Below are positions 36,501 to 43,820 of a stretch of DNA of 64,000 nt, in pieces. A program made the translations under genes and the position numbers. Below the pieces are notes generated by a model. That model was given only the letters and a program-made list of their open reading frames with translations, was not told the DNA's origin and made no database searches. This DNA comes from an uncultured Pontibacter sp. (GTDB lineage Bacteria; Bacteroidota; Bacteroidia; Cytophagales; Hymenobacteraceae). Numbering within the stretch: position 1 is the first letter of the stretch; each line of letters begins with the position of its first letter. The stretch covers positions 124,001 to 188,000 of the forward strand of contig NZ_CANLMZ010000004.1 of assembly GCF_947492645.1 (NCBI RefSeq). Direction: 5' to 3'.

Positions 36501-37663
36501 TTCGCATCGGTAACGGTCCATTGGTAATTTATATTTTCTCCAACTGTTGTATTAGTAACTTTAACCGAGTTGTTAACACAGGCCGTTGCAGGATCTGGTG
36601 TTAAACTGAAGTCTGCAACAGGAGGTGCCACGATATTGAACTCCATCTCTTTAGAGCTCGATTCGCAGGTTGTGCCCGGGTCTTCAGGCGATACAGTTAA
36701 CTTAACGGTGTAACTTCCTGCCTGCGTAAATACAATACGTACTTCACCATTGGCTTTTTGCAGATTCCAGCCAGTTGCCGGATCTATTTCCCATTCAGCA
36801 ATATGCGGCATGTTGGCACCATAGCCATCATACCCGTTCGTGGATTTATCTTGCAGCACAATTTCCTGGCCCACACAACTACTAATTTTCTTTACGCCAA
36901 TCTCCGCCTGAGGTCCTTTGCTGACTCTAATGCCTCTCCAGGTGTTTTCAGAAAAACTGCAGTCATTAGAGGCTCTACATGTTACTGAAAATCCGCCGGC
37001 AGGAGATGCTTCGGTAAAAACATGCTCTATGATAGGGTTTGCCAGTAGCTGCTGGTGTGTGCGTGTAAACGAAGGAGTGCCATCGTTTATAGTAAAAGTA
37101 TATACTGTGTTATCAGGGTTGTTTTCGAAGCGGCTAACTTTAATTTCATGGGTAGCCGGTGCGCATGAAAAAGAGTTACCGCCCAGGTCTACCAGCACAT
37201 TGGGGTTACTGCCGATATACACTCTCTTTTGCTCAGTTTTCTCGCAGCCGTCCTGGCCCGTAACAGTAAGTATTAAGGTATAAGACCCTGCTTTTTGGGC
37301 AACGTAAGTATGGCTTGTTTTGTCAAAATCTGCTCCGTATGTGTCAGATGTGCCATCACCCCAATCAATATGATAGCTTGCATTCGTAGCTTTTGATTTT
37401 GAAGTGTTTTCGAAATCAAACCTTACAGAAATGGTGCTGCCGCTATTGTTAAAGTTGCAGTAGGTAAAGCTTTTATTAAAGTTTGTGTTGGCAATGCTCG
37501 CATCTACGCTGCAATCGTCTGGTGCAGCATTTTTATAGCGTAGTTGGTCTTCTTCTGAAAGAGCTATACTTGGTTTATCATCTGCTGGCGGAGCAGAATT
37601 TACCCAAAACCCGTTAAGGGCAAAGATTAAAGGCAGCAAAAAGCTGGCTAAAATTGGCTTCAT
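30557..37663 (-). CDS. Giant PKD/Ig-repeat adhesin with type B T9SS C-terminal domain
   Basis: A 2368-residue secreted surface protein. Order: signal peptide (FLLPLIFALNGFWVNSA); PKD-like domains (TYTVTGYNAQTGCS type) and Ig-like CHU-associated modules to about 1005; then 11 repeats of about 75-90 residues with a cysteine pair, typified by ICxGxxP, GGxGTYTYxWexS and TWFRRVVxSGxC, spread over about 1006-2116 and interrupted by one Ig-like module; a final Ig-like module; and a type B sorting domain at about 2285-2368 (FVPNTFTPNRDGVNDTWE, WDGLQQGKELP, ending SVTIVK). Cysteines at each module end suggest disulfide-linked rods. The ATG at 37663 is preferred over 37726 because it leads straight into the signal peptide. 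It is followed by a PorP/SprF gene after 6 bp. Confidence 0.92.
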   Translation of the reverse strand: MKPILASFLLPLIFALNGFWVNSAPPADDKPSIALSEEDQLRYKNAAPDDCSVDASIANTNFNKSFTYCNFNNSGSTISVRFDFENTSKSKATNASYHIDWGDGTSDTYGADFDKTSHTYVAQKAGSYTLILTVTGQDGCEKTEQKRVYIGSNPNVLVDLGGNSFSCAPATHEIKVSRFENNPDNTVYTFTINDGTPSFTRTHQQLLANPIIEHVFTEASPAGGFSVTCRASNDCSFSENTWRGIRVSKGPQAEIGVKKISSCVGQEIVLQDKSTNGYDGYGANMPHIAEWEIDPATGWNLQKANGEVRIVFTQAGSYTVKLTVSPEDPGTTCESSSKEMEFNIVAPPVADFSLTPDPATACVNNSVKVTNTTVGENINYQWTVTDAKGQAVSNWGAIAGGATAKEPQFNFTKPGSYNITLTANNGCSPSTKTEAIMIKGTPTATLPAAQVYCGVQEISFTEANIKHKPAFEPNFGTIAAYRWEVKVLSGEGDYTFGKGTSSSSQYPVISFDAPAVYEVWAYALNECGQSSAPATQKITINALPELVASSPKQEICLGQSSTISVTGADTYTWAPATGLSTTTGNSVTANPTQTTTYTITGKNNTTGCINTTTYTVVVNPLPVVTVAADKAAICQGQAEAILTASGADTYTWAPATGLSATTGASVTATPAATTTYTVTGYNAQTGCSSTKTITVTVNQLPQVNAGSDITVCNNPIATKLTASPAGGVWSGENVTADGNFTPSSETGKYELTYTYTNSLGCSNSDKMVVVVDEAPVANAGEDKVVCLNSGSFNLTANPAGGAWSGQHVTAAGKFTPAAVGTFNLTYTFGTGSCRTTDQVQVTVNALPTAPVASGTTICPGFNTTLQVQNPTGSIFWFDAATGGTKVGEGASFTTPILDKTVSYYVETTIAGGCTSPRRAVQVTVRPATPAPVVQPVILCGTGSKAILVAEGNATSYQWFETATSTEVISTSRTFDAGVVNSSRSYFVEAIIDGCISPRTEAKVEVYPVLSKNTLTNVPAICAGQKPANITGSTPEGGNSTFTYEWESSITGPDAGFTKINGATEKNYASGVLTRTTWFRRTVKSVSCSSTSDALEVKVTPVISNNTVTTSTSTIICENSVADEITGTQPEGGSGTYTYQWEISTAGAEGPYKAASGTNNQQNYTPGPLAASTWFRRVITSGTCENHYSQPVKITVYKPITNNSITGEATICEAETPAVLQGSQPTEGSGNYIYRWEMSHDGSNFALATGDNNGIGYATGPLTKTTHFRRVVSGGPCGTNISNSITVFVNPRIQNNAIAAVAPICSGQEAPELTATSNVTGGNDIYTYKWLYSTSGANGSYTAASGNNTQASYKPGILTQTTWYKREVTSGACTSTSAAVEVTVIQLPVAPTVQAVTVCENNNATLTVKETGSNYKWYTSATATDALFTGKSFTTPALSATTTFYVESFNTNGCGSPQRTAVTVTVNKNVSNNILTAPAQQPICAGQVPGLISGLQPKNGSGTYSYRWERSTKSAEEGFTSINGATGISYQPQALSQTTWFRRVVLSGPCAESTSAAVKIEVVPVISNNAISAAQTICEGEMPVALTGSAPAGGDGTYTYAWQSSTDGSNFTAAPGVNNTEKYTAPAALAKSTWFRRVVKSGPCQQDVSAAIKITVQPAITGNTLTSGNQTICAGATPASITGSTPKGGNNSYTYTWEFSNDGSSYTNAPGTRTNASYQPQALNESAWFRRKVVSGNCESYSEPIKVTVNGVIAANEISESQAICTGTAPRQLQGTQPTGGNGTYTFRWEYSTTSATATDFKAVATAGTSINYTPSALTTTTWFRRVVTSGACSMVSNVVKVEVNPVISRNTITLSQSIYAGQTPAPLTGSAPTGGDNTYTYLWQYSQNGTDYLAAAAPNTGKNYAPAAITKDTWFRRVVYSGGCELVSEPVKISVTPAIGNNNIQADQVICFGNKPATIVGTAPAGGEGGYTFIWQQSTSGPNTGWTTAMGVSNTQNYNPPVLSQHTWYRRIVISGPNTTTSEAVMITVKPAMSNNKISTSQTVCFSTAPSTITGTLPTGGSGTYTYLWEISAEGPDKGFTTAPGANNRQDYTSSPLTQTVWLRRVVTSESCDRLVSDAVKITVTPLPQAPEIKNTIVCAGSKATLTATGKGGRLEWYASAAGGNPIATGNSYTTPVLQHTTSYFVQEVSQSCSSERREVKVTVSEPNVSAGMDVTIAKGRSVELQANGGIKYTWSPAGTLSNPHVANPTATPDVTTTYTVTVETEGGCTFSDQVTVTVLPHVFVPNTFTPNRDGVNDTWEILNIEKYPNCKVQVFNQWGGQVFVSDGYGTPWDGLQQGKELPIATYYYIIQLDRTEKPISGSVTIVK
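31310..34650 (-). repeat. Eleven-fold protein-level module array in the giant adhesin
   Basis: Eleven modules sharing the pattern N-x-I, ICxGxxP, GxxPxGGxGTYTY, W, A-x-G, Y-x-P, L-x-x-T-W-F-R-R-V, S-G-x-C. The modules have clearly diverged at the DNA level, so the array is old, not a recent tandem expansion. One Ig-like module splits the array at about 33270-33510. Confidence 0.85.
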
Positions 37664-38735
37664 GGCTAAAAGCTGTAAAAGTTTTGCTGTTACAATGATG
37701 CATTGTGGCTGAGTTATAAAGCTCACTCAGTAGCTGGAGTAGCTGGGAAAGCAGCTTTTCAGGGTTTAAGCAGCAGCTTATAGCAAGCCGTGATGCACTA
37801 AAACAGACTAAGGCTTTCGTGCATCGACCCTGTATACTTTTCTCAGCCTCCCTGGCTTTTAGCGGTAATATGCAATATTGGGTTGATGTATAAGTGTAAC
37901 ATGTAAATTGTAATTAAATGGCAATATTTCTCCTCGTGCTCTAAACTTAAATCTGTAACCTTTTTTTCTGTCGCAATTTTATAAAAGTTTGAGGTGTGTC
38001 TATTGTGCCTATAATCAATCTGTTGTAGATGTTTTTTGTACAATTATAAACTGTTTGAATAAGTTCAAGAAGGAGACAGGTTTATTCTAAAAAAAAGCTT
38101 TATTTGCAAAGTGTTTTAATTAATTGTATTATTCTTATATGTTAAATAACATTAATCTTTTACATCAAAGGAAAACATTGCAACAAATTATTAATCTTGA
38201 AATAACTATATATAAGTATTGATATAAAAGTATGGTTAATCTAAGGCTGTGGCTTTTTGGGGTTAATCCGAAAAATCCCGGAAATAATTTCTTTGTCTAC
38301 CTTCTGTAATTGCAGGTTATTATAGGCTGATTTAAAAAAGTACAAGAATCGCTAAGCGCTTTAAATATTCTTCAACTGCTTGATTTATTGAATTATTGAA
38401 TCTAAAAACAGCCTCAGTTGAGCCCATATGTATATATAAGTATGTCTATTTTGTAATATTATAAAATTGGTTTTTTTTAATAGATATAGACAAAATCATA
38501 AACTTTCGCAAGGCGTCAGTCGTAACTTATGATATCAATCAACAGAGGATTTTATGATTAAATTTTCTGTGTTGATGAAGATAAATATTTACTTATTCTA
38601 ATATTATAGTCTTGTTTGCCTGAAGGACATTCTTTTAGAGTTACTCCAAAGGAGGATGAAGATGCAGAAGTGTGGGCACAGACAGGAATAAAAATTAAGT
38701 TCTTTTAGTATGATTACAACATTACGCCTTTAACC
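37664..38735. other. 1.07-kb AT-rich intergenic region between divergent genes
   Basis: Divergent space that should hold the promoters of the giant adhesin (leftward) and of the exopolysaccharide locus (rightward). A short frame at 37843-38043 (minus) has no coding character. Near the right end, AAAGGAGG (38648-38655) precedes a nine-codon frame (38662-38691). I see no TAnnTTTG element, RNA gene or repeat array. The AAGTATA word is absent from 37841 to 38735 after one copy at 37834. Confidence 0.5.
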
Positions 38736-40130
38736 ATGAATAAATATCGTCACTACTATAGCTTTAACAGAGTACTCCTCTTAATCTTAGATATCACCCT
38801 CATAACTTTCGCTTTTAAGATTTCAAACCTATTCAGGTATGGTAGCCTTGATTTTGATTACCAGTATAGCGTTTTCTTTGTGCTGTTTGCGCTGGTGTGG
38901 TGGATCGTTTCTGGCTTCTCCAACTTTATCTTCCGGATTGATGGTTTGTTTTCTTGTGAGAAGAAAGTAGCTAACCTGATAAATGCATTTATACTACACG
39001 CTTTCATACTTGCAACGTGTATAGTGATTTTTAACCTGGAGCAATTGTCACGTTTGCTGTTGCTTTATACTTATTTGTCTACGGCCTTGCTTATTACTGT
39101 AAGTAGATTGCTGTTGCAGCAGGTGTTCGGGTATTTCACTAAATCAGATATGGCGCATACACGTTATGTGATTGTGGGTACAGGCCAGGCCGGTATTTCG
39201 CTGCACCAGACGTTAAATGCAAATGATAGCCTGGGTACAAAGTTTATGGGTTTCTTTGATGATAACCCTGACACGCTAAGCCCATACTACAGCCAGGTAA
39301 GGGGTAACGTAGATGACTTAAAAGAGTATTGCCTGCAACATAGCATTGACGAGGTGTATTATACCTTGCCGTTAAATGACCGTGCGCAGCTAGACGACTT
39401 GTCTGAGTTTGCAGATGACAACTTTGTGTACTTCCGTATTGTGCCTGACTTTAGTGCCATTGTGCAACGCGACGTGAACATGTACTTCTATCACAACGTG
39501 CCAATGCTTAGCATCCGTAAAGAGCCTTTGGAGCTAGCCTCAAACCGAGTGATTAAGCGTGCTTTTGACTTAGTATTCTCTTTGGCTGTTTCACTTCTGA
39601 TTTTCCCTTGGTTGCTTCCTTTGATAGCACTTGCCATTAAACTGGAGTCTAAAGGACCTGTTTTCTTTAAGCAGCTAAGACCAGGCAAAAAGAACAGACT
39701 GTTTGTGTGTTACAAGTTCAGAACGATGCATGTAAACAACCAGACGGAGCTGCAGGCAACAAAAAATGATCCTAGAATTACCCGTGTCGGCCGTTTCTTA
39801 CGTAAGACTAACCTTGACGAGCTTCCGCAGTTCTTTAACGTGCTGCTTGGCGATATGTCAGTAGTCGGTCCGCGCCCTAACCTGGTGTCGCAACTAGACC
39901 ACTATTCTAAAGTAATATCAAAATACAAAATGCGCCACTTTGTTACGCCTGGTATAACCGGATACGCACAAGTTAGCGGATTCAGGGGCGAAACAAAGGA
40001 GCTGCGCCTAATGGAGAAACGTATAGAGTACGATGTACAATATATGGAAAACTGGAGCTTTATGATGGATATAAGAATAATTTTTCTGACAGTCTGGAAC
40101 ATGATAAAAGGCGAGAAAAATGCTTACTAA
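38736..40130 (+). CDS. Undecaprenyl-phosphate sugar phosphotransferase (WcaJ/Bac_transf type)
   Basis: A 464-residue polyprenyl glycosylphosphotransferase that starts polysaccharide assembly by moving a sugar phosphate onto undecaprenyl phosphate in the inner membrane. Four N-terminal helices lie at about 12-125, then a Rossmann-like CoA-binding domain ([15 protein letters not shown], about 145-159) and a fifth helix ([20 protein letters not shown]). The catalytic Bac_transf domain is shown by [36 protein letters not shown] [18 protein letters not shown] and VVGPRPN. The identity of the sugar (glucose, galactose or FucNAc4N-like) cannot be told. It opens the exopolysaccharide locus and overlaps the next gene by 11 bp. 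Confidence 0.93.
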   Translation: MNKYRHYYSFNRVLLLILDITLITFAFKISNLFRYGSLDFDYQYSVFFVLFALVWWIVSGFSNFIFRIDGLFSCEKKVANLINAFILHAFILATCIVIFNLEQLSRLLLLYTYLSTALLITVSRLLLQQVFGYFTKSDMAHTRYVIVGTGQAGISLHQTLNANDSLGTKFMGFFDDNPDTLSPYYSQVRGNVDDLKEYCLQHSIDEVYYTLPLNDRAQLDDLSEFADDNFVYFRIVPDFSAIVQRDVNMYFYHNVPMLSIRKEPLELASNRVIKRAFDLVFSLAVSLLIFPWLLPLIALAIKLESKGPVFFKQLRPGKKNRLFVCYKFRTMHVNNQTELQATKNDPRITRVGRFLRKTNLDELPQFFNVLLGDMSVVGPRPNLVSQLDHYSKVISKYKMRHFVTPGITGYAQVSGFRGETKELRLMEKRIEYDVQYMENWSFMMDIRIIFLTVWNMIKGEKNAY

Positions 40131-40929
40131 TACAACCGAACCAAACACTATTACAGCTGAACCACCCTTAAAAGAAAAGCGGAAACTGATTACATCGCTT
40201 ATTTCAGCTGGCTCTTTCAACAACTTCGTAGACCACATTTTTTGGTTAACCGAAAACAGAGAGTCCTCTTACGTATGCTTTGCGAATGCACACATGCTGG
40301 TAGAGGCTTACCGCGACAGAGAGTTTAATAATCTACTTAACAACGCTGATGTGGCCACTCCTGATGGAGGGCCCCTTTCCAAGCTAATGAAAGTGATGTA
40401 TGGACAGAAGCAGGACCGTGTGGCAGGAATGGACATACTGCCCCGTTTACTGCAGGAGGCATCCATACGTGGTAAATCCGTTTATTTTTACGGATCTACA
40501 GATCAGGTTTTAGAGGCTGTGGTGGCAAAAGCAAAGCAAGAGCTGCCTAACCTTAAAATTGCTGGCTATTATTCGCCTCCGTTTCGCAAGCTTTCTGAAG
40601 AGGAAGATGCCGCTACTACCGAAATGATCAACAACGCCAACCCGGATATCATGTTTGTGGCACTAGGTTGCCCGAAGCAGGAGCGTTGGATGGCAGAGCA
40701 TAAGGGCAAGGTCAAAGCATGTATGTTGGGTGTAGGCCAGGCTTACATGACATATGCTAACCTGGAGAAACGCTTGCCAAAGTGGGCCAGGGATTTATCT
40801 TTAGAATGGACTTATAGGCTGTGGCAGGAGCCAAAGCGTTTATGGAAACGCTACCTGGTTACAAACAGTATGTTCATATTCCTCATCTTGAAACTGCTCG
40901 TACAGAAGCAAACTCAAAGATCAGTTTAA
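40120..40929 (+). CDS. WecB/TagA/CpsF family glycosyltransferase (GT26)
   Basis: A 269-residue cytoplasmic-face glycosyltransferase. The GT26 signatures are FANAHMLVEAYRD, the DVATPDGGPLSKLM active-site segment (about 75-88), FYGSTDQV and MFVALGCPKQERWM, with a basic, membrane-binding C-terminus (EWTYRLWQEPKRLWKRYL and a hydrophobic tail). These enzymes add ManNAc or glucose to a lipid-linked first sugar. It overlaps the initiating transferase gene by 11 bp and so probably acts second in the pathway. Confidence 0.92.
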   Translation: MLTNTTEPNTITAEPPLKEKRKLITSLISAGSFNNFVDHIFWLTENRESSYVCFANAHMLVEAYRDREFNNLLNNADVATPDGGPLSKLMKVMYGQKQDRVAGMDILPRLLQEASIRGKSVYFYGSTDQVLEAVVAKAKQELPNLKIAGYYSPPFRKLSEEEDAATTEMINNANPDIMFVALGCPKQERWMAEHKGKVKACMLGVGQAYMTYANLEKRLPKWARDLSLEWTYRLWQEPKRLWKRYLVTNSMFIFLILKLLVQKQTQRSV

Positions 40930-41254
40930 GGCTTTTGCTTTAAACCGATTCATACTTACACACGAGACTTTTATACTACTTCTTCTCAACAGCCTGCGTA
41001 AACTTAAAAGTACGTGGCCTTCTTCATGCTTCGCTGGAAATGAAGGGACTTTGTGCTGGTGCAATTTTATTGCGTAGGCTCAAATCCGCTTGTAACAGCT
41101 TTAGGTTATGTAATTAAAAATTTTAGCTAAAAAAGTCTTCTTATAAACATCAAAATATAGCAATTACCGTATGATTCAAAAAAAGCACTAATAAAAGAAG
41201 TGCAATTATCTCTTATTAAGTGTTTTTACTTCAACCCTTTAACCTTTATATAAG
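40930..41254. other. 325-bp non-coding gap inside the exopolysaccharide locus
   Basis: Contains no gene. An imperfect hairpin at 41177-41227, with A-rich and T-rich flanks, lies 28 bp before rfbF and could be a terminator, an attenuator or a processing site, so the locus may be more than one transcript. Confidence 0.5.
41177..41227. terminator. Imperfect hairpin upstream of rfbF
   Basis: CACTAATAA on the left can pair with TTATTAAGTG on the right with one bulge, flanked by AAAAAAA and TTTTT. It may be a terminator or attenuator. Confidence 0.35.
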
Positions 41255-42058
41255 ATGAAAGCAGTTATACTAGCAGGTGGCTACGGAACAAGAATAAGTG
41301 AAGAGAGCGGCGTAAGACCAAAGCCAATGGTAGAAATCGGCGGGAAACCAATCCTGTGGCATATCATGAAGATTTACTCGCACCACAATATAAATGAGTT
41401 TGTGATTTGCTGTGGCTACAAAGGGCACATTATCAAAGAATACTTCGCTAACTATTGCCTGCATAACTCAGACGTAACCTTCGACATGCGCAAAAACAGC
41501 ATGGAGATACATAGAAATAATACTGAATCGTGGAAAGTAACCCTGGTAGATACCGGAGAAGGTACTATGACAGGTGGCCGATTGAAACGCGTTCGTGATT
41601 ATATAGGCGATGAAACTTTCTGCCTGACCTATGGAGACGGTGTAAGTGACGTAGACGTGACAGAGCTTGTGAATTTCCATAAGCAACAAGGCACCTTGGC
41701 AACTTTAACCGCTGTACAACAGCCAGGCCGATTTGGAGCCTTCAACCTAGCCTCTGATGTGACAAAAATCAACCAGTTTAAGGAAAAACCAACAGGTGGC
41801 GATATGCCATGGATTAACGGTGGTTTTTTTGTGCTGGAGCCAAGCGTGATCGATTACATAGAAGACGATAGCACGATCTGGGAAAGAGGACCAATGGAAA
41901 GACTGGCCGAAGAAGGAGAATTAGCAGCTTTCCGCCATACAGGTTTCTGGCAACCAATGGATACCCTACGCGATAAGCATGTGCTGGAAGAGCTGTGGCA
42001 AAAAGGCGAAGCCCCATGGAACGTATGGTGCAAGATGCTTTCCAAAGCCATCAATTAA
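41255..42058 (+). CDS. rfbF: Glucose-1-phosphate cytidylyltransferase
   Basis: A 267-residue nucleotidyltransferase that makes CDP-glucose from CTP and glucose-1-phosphate. The N-terminal signature is [17 protein letters not shown] with the following [30 protein letters not shown] (about 128-138) carries the metal-binding aspartate, and [18 protein letters not shown] closes the RfbF fold. RfbF normally feeds RfbG, a CDP-glucose 4,6-dehydratase, but none is recognisable nearby. The next genes are an SDR epimerase/dehydratase, an RmlC-like epimerase and a SAF-domain oxidoreductase, so the CDP-sugar made here may be an unusual one. Confidence 0.93.
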   Translation: MKAVILAGGYGTRISEESGVRPKPMVEIGGKPILWHIMKIYSHHNINEFVICCGYKGHIIKEYFANYCLHNSDVTFDMRKNSMEIHRNNTESWKVTLVDTGEGTMTGGRLKRVRDYIGDETFCLTYGDGVSDVDVTELVNFHKQQGTLATLTAVQQPGRFGAFNLASDVTKINQFKEKPTGGDMPWINGGFFVLEPSVIDYIEDDSTIWERGPMERLAEEGELAAFRHTGFWQPMDTLRDKHVLEELWQKGEAPWNVWCKMLSKAIN

Positions 42059-42102
42059 TCACTTCTGAACACAAACCCAACCCTTTCAAAAATAGATATA
42101 TC

Positions 42103-43194
42103 ATGAAAATTCTGATTACTGGAAATATGGGATATGTAGGCCCTGGTGTAGTAGACCAGCTGCGCAAGGCATATCCTAATGCTACATTAATAGGCTACGA
42201 CATGGCCTACTTTGCCTCTTGCTTAACCAATGCCGCTGTGCTGCCAGAAAGTAAACTGGATATGCAGTTGTTTGGCGATGTTAGAGAGATTTCTGCAGAA
42301 ACACTAGCCGGAATGGACGCTATAGTGCATTTAGCAGCTATCTCAAACGACCCGATGGGCACTCGTTTTGAAGATATAACACTAGATGTAAACTACAGAT
42401 CAAGCATCAGAATTGCTGAACTGGCGAAAGAAGCGGGTGTACGCAATTACGTGTTTGCCTCTAGCTGCAGTATGTATGGCGCTGCCTCAGAGCAGGCTAA
42501 AACTGAAGACTCCGAACTGAACCCGCTTACAGCCTATGCCCGCTCTAAAGTAGCAACAGAGAAAGAACTGGAGCCGCTTGCCGGAGATGGTTTTACCGTT
42601 ACTTGCCTGCGCTTTGCAACAGCATGCGGCATGAGCGACAGACTGCGCCTGGACCTGGTACTGAACGACTTTGTAGCTGGAGCTGTAGCAACCGGTAAGA
42701 TTAATATCCTGAGCGATGGCACACCTTGGAGACCATTAATCCATGTTAGAGACATGGCACGTGCTATTGAGTGGGCCGTAACACGTGAAGCAAGTAACGG
42801 TGGCGAGTTTTTAGCGGTAAACACAGGATCTAATGACTGGAACTACCAGGTGCACGAACTGGCTAACGCTGTGGCTGATGTAATTACGGGAACGGAGGTA
42901 AGTGTAAATCTGGATGCCGCTCCTGATAAACGCTCTTACCGTGTAAACTTTGACCTATATAAGCAATTGGCACCAAACCACCAGCCGGCTTATACTTTAA
43001 AAGAAGCTATACAGGAACTGCGCGATGGCCTGGTGGCGATGGAGTTTAAGGATGGTGACTTCCGTAACTCGTTGTTGATGCGCCTGAAAGTGCTTACAAG
43101 CTTGCAGGAGTCTGAGCAAATAAACGGTCAACTGCAATGGGCACACCAAACAGCAAAATCATCAAATAAGGAATCTGAATTACAAACAGCATAA
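42103..43194 (+). CDS. NAD-dependent epimerase/dehydratase (extended SDR)
   Basis: A 363-residue extended short-chain dehydrogenase. The nucleotide-binding pattern is ILITGNMGYVGPGVV near the N-terminus, the acidic contact is in DVRE, and the active site has a serine-rich FASSCSMYG followed by YARSK (Tyr and Lys separated by three residues). It resembles NDP-sugar epimerases/dehydratases. By position after rfbF it may take CDP-glucose as substrate and do the work of the missing RfbG. The ATG at 42103 is chosen over the upstream frame that overlaps rfbF, since it starts right at the Rossmann strand. Confidence 0.9.
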   Translation: MKILITGNMGYVGPGVVDQLRKAYPNATLIGYDMAYFASCLTNAAVLPESKLDMQLFGDVREISAETLAGMDAIVHLAAISNDPMGTRFEDITLDVNYRSSIRIAELAKEAGVRNYVFASSCSMYGAASEQAKTEDSELNPLTAYARSKVATEKELEPLAGDGFTVTCLRFATACGMSDRLRLDLVLNDFVAGAVATGKINILSDGTPWRPLIHVRDMARAIEWAVTREASNGGEFLAVNTGSNDWNYQVHELANAVADVITGTEVSVNLDAAPDKRSYRVNFDLYKQLAPNHQPAYTLKEAIQELRDGLVAMEFKDGDFRNSLLMRLKVLTSLQESEQINGQLQWAHQTAKSSNKESELQTA

Positions 43195-43201
43195 CTGTAG
43201 T

Positions 43202-43747
43202 ATGATATTTACAGAGACAAAATTAAAAGGTGCTTACATTATTGATGTAAAACGACTTGAGGATGAGCGCGGCTTTTTCGGACGTTCCTATTGCGAGAAC
43301 GAGTTCGCTGAGCTCGGCATGACGACAGGCATCAAGCAAACCAACGTATCCTACAATAAAAAGAAAGGAACATTGCGTGGCATGCACATGCAAAACTCTC
43401 CTTACGAAGAAACAAAGCTGGTTCGCTGCACACGCGGTGCCATTTACGACGTGATCATCGACATGCGCGAAGATTCTGAGACATATAAGCAATGGATAGG
43501 AGTAGAGCTAACCGCTGATAACTACCGTATGCTATTTGTGCCGGAAGGCTTTGCGCACGGCTTTATCACCTTAGAGGATAATACCGACGTAACTTACCAG
43601 GTAACGCAATTCTATACACCAGGCTCTGAACGCGGCATCCGCTGGAACGACCCAGCCTTCAACATAGAGTGGCCTATTGAGCCAGTTGTTATTTCTGAAA
43701 AAGACCAGGCGCACCCCGATTTCGAGAAAGCGCTGACACAAGTATAA
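43202..43747 (+). CDS. rfbC: dTDP-4-dehydrorhamnose 3,5-epimerase-like protein (RmlC family)
   Basis: A 181-residue cupin-fold sugar epimerase. The family pattern DERGFFGRSY, then TNVSYNKKKGTLRGMHMQ (the catalytic histidine is in RGMHMQ) and FVPEGFAHGFITLED is clear, and a terminal IEWPIEPVVISEKD closes the fold. The usual RGLHYQ is altered to RGMHMQ. As no RmlA, RmlB or RmlD lies in the window, the substrate may be a CDP-linked ketosugar and not dTDP-rhamnose; that is inference. It starts 7 bp after the SDR gene and is followed by a hairpin. Confidence 0.88.
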   Translation: MIFTETKLKGAYIIDVKRLEDERGFFGRSYCENEFAELGMTTGIKQTNVSYNKKKGTLRGMHMQNSPYEETKLVRCTRGAIYDVIIDMREDSETYKQWIGVELTADNYRMLFVPEGFAHGFITLEDNTDVTYQVTQFYTPGSERGIRWNDPAFNIEWPIEPVVISEKDQAHPDFEKALTQV

Positions 43748-43758
43748 AAAACATACAG

Positions 43759-43794
43759 GAAAGCTGCTGGCAATGCGCCGGCAGCTTTCTTTCC
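43759..43794 (+). terminator. Hairpin between rmlC-like and SAF oxidoreductase genes
   Basis: A 13-bp stem with one G-U pair (43759-43771 with 43777-43789, loop AATGC), followed by TTTCC. It may end or attenuate the upstream transcript inside the locus. Confidence 0.55.
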
Positions 43795-43820
43795 TTAACC
43801 CTTTAAACTCAAAGTATAAA

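Noticed and set aside
37843..38043. 66-codon minus-strand frame in the large spacer
   Set aside because: AT-rich chance frame without coding character or ribosome site.
43773..43820. Upstream start for the SAF oxidoreductase
   Set aside because: The extra codons are read from a terminator-like hairpin; the ATG at 43821 begins the real protein.
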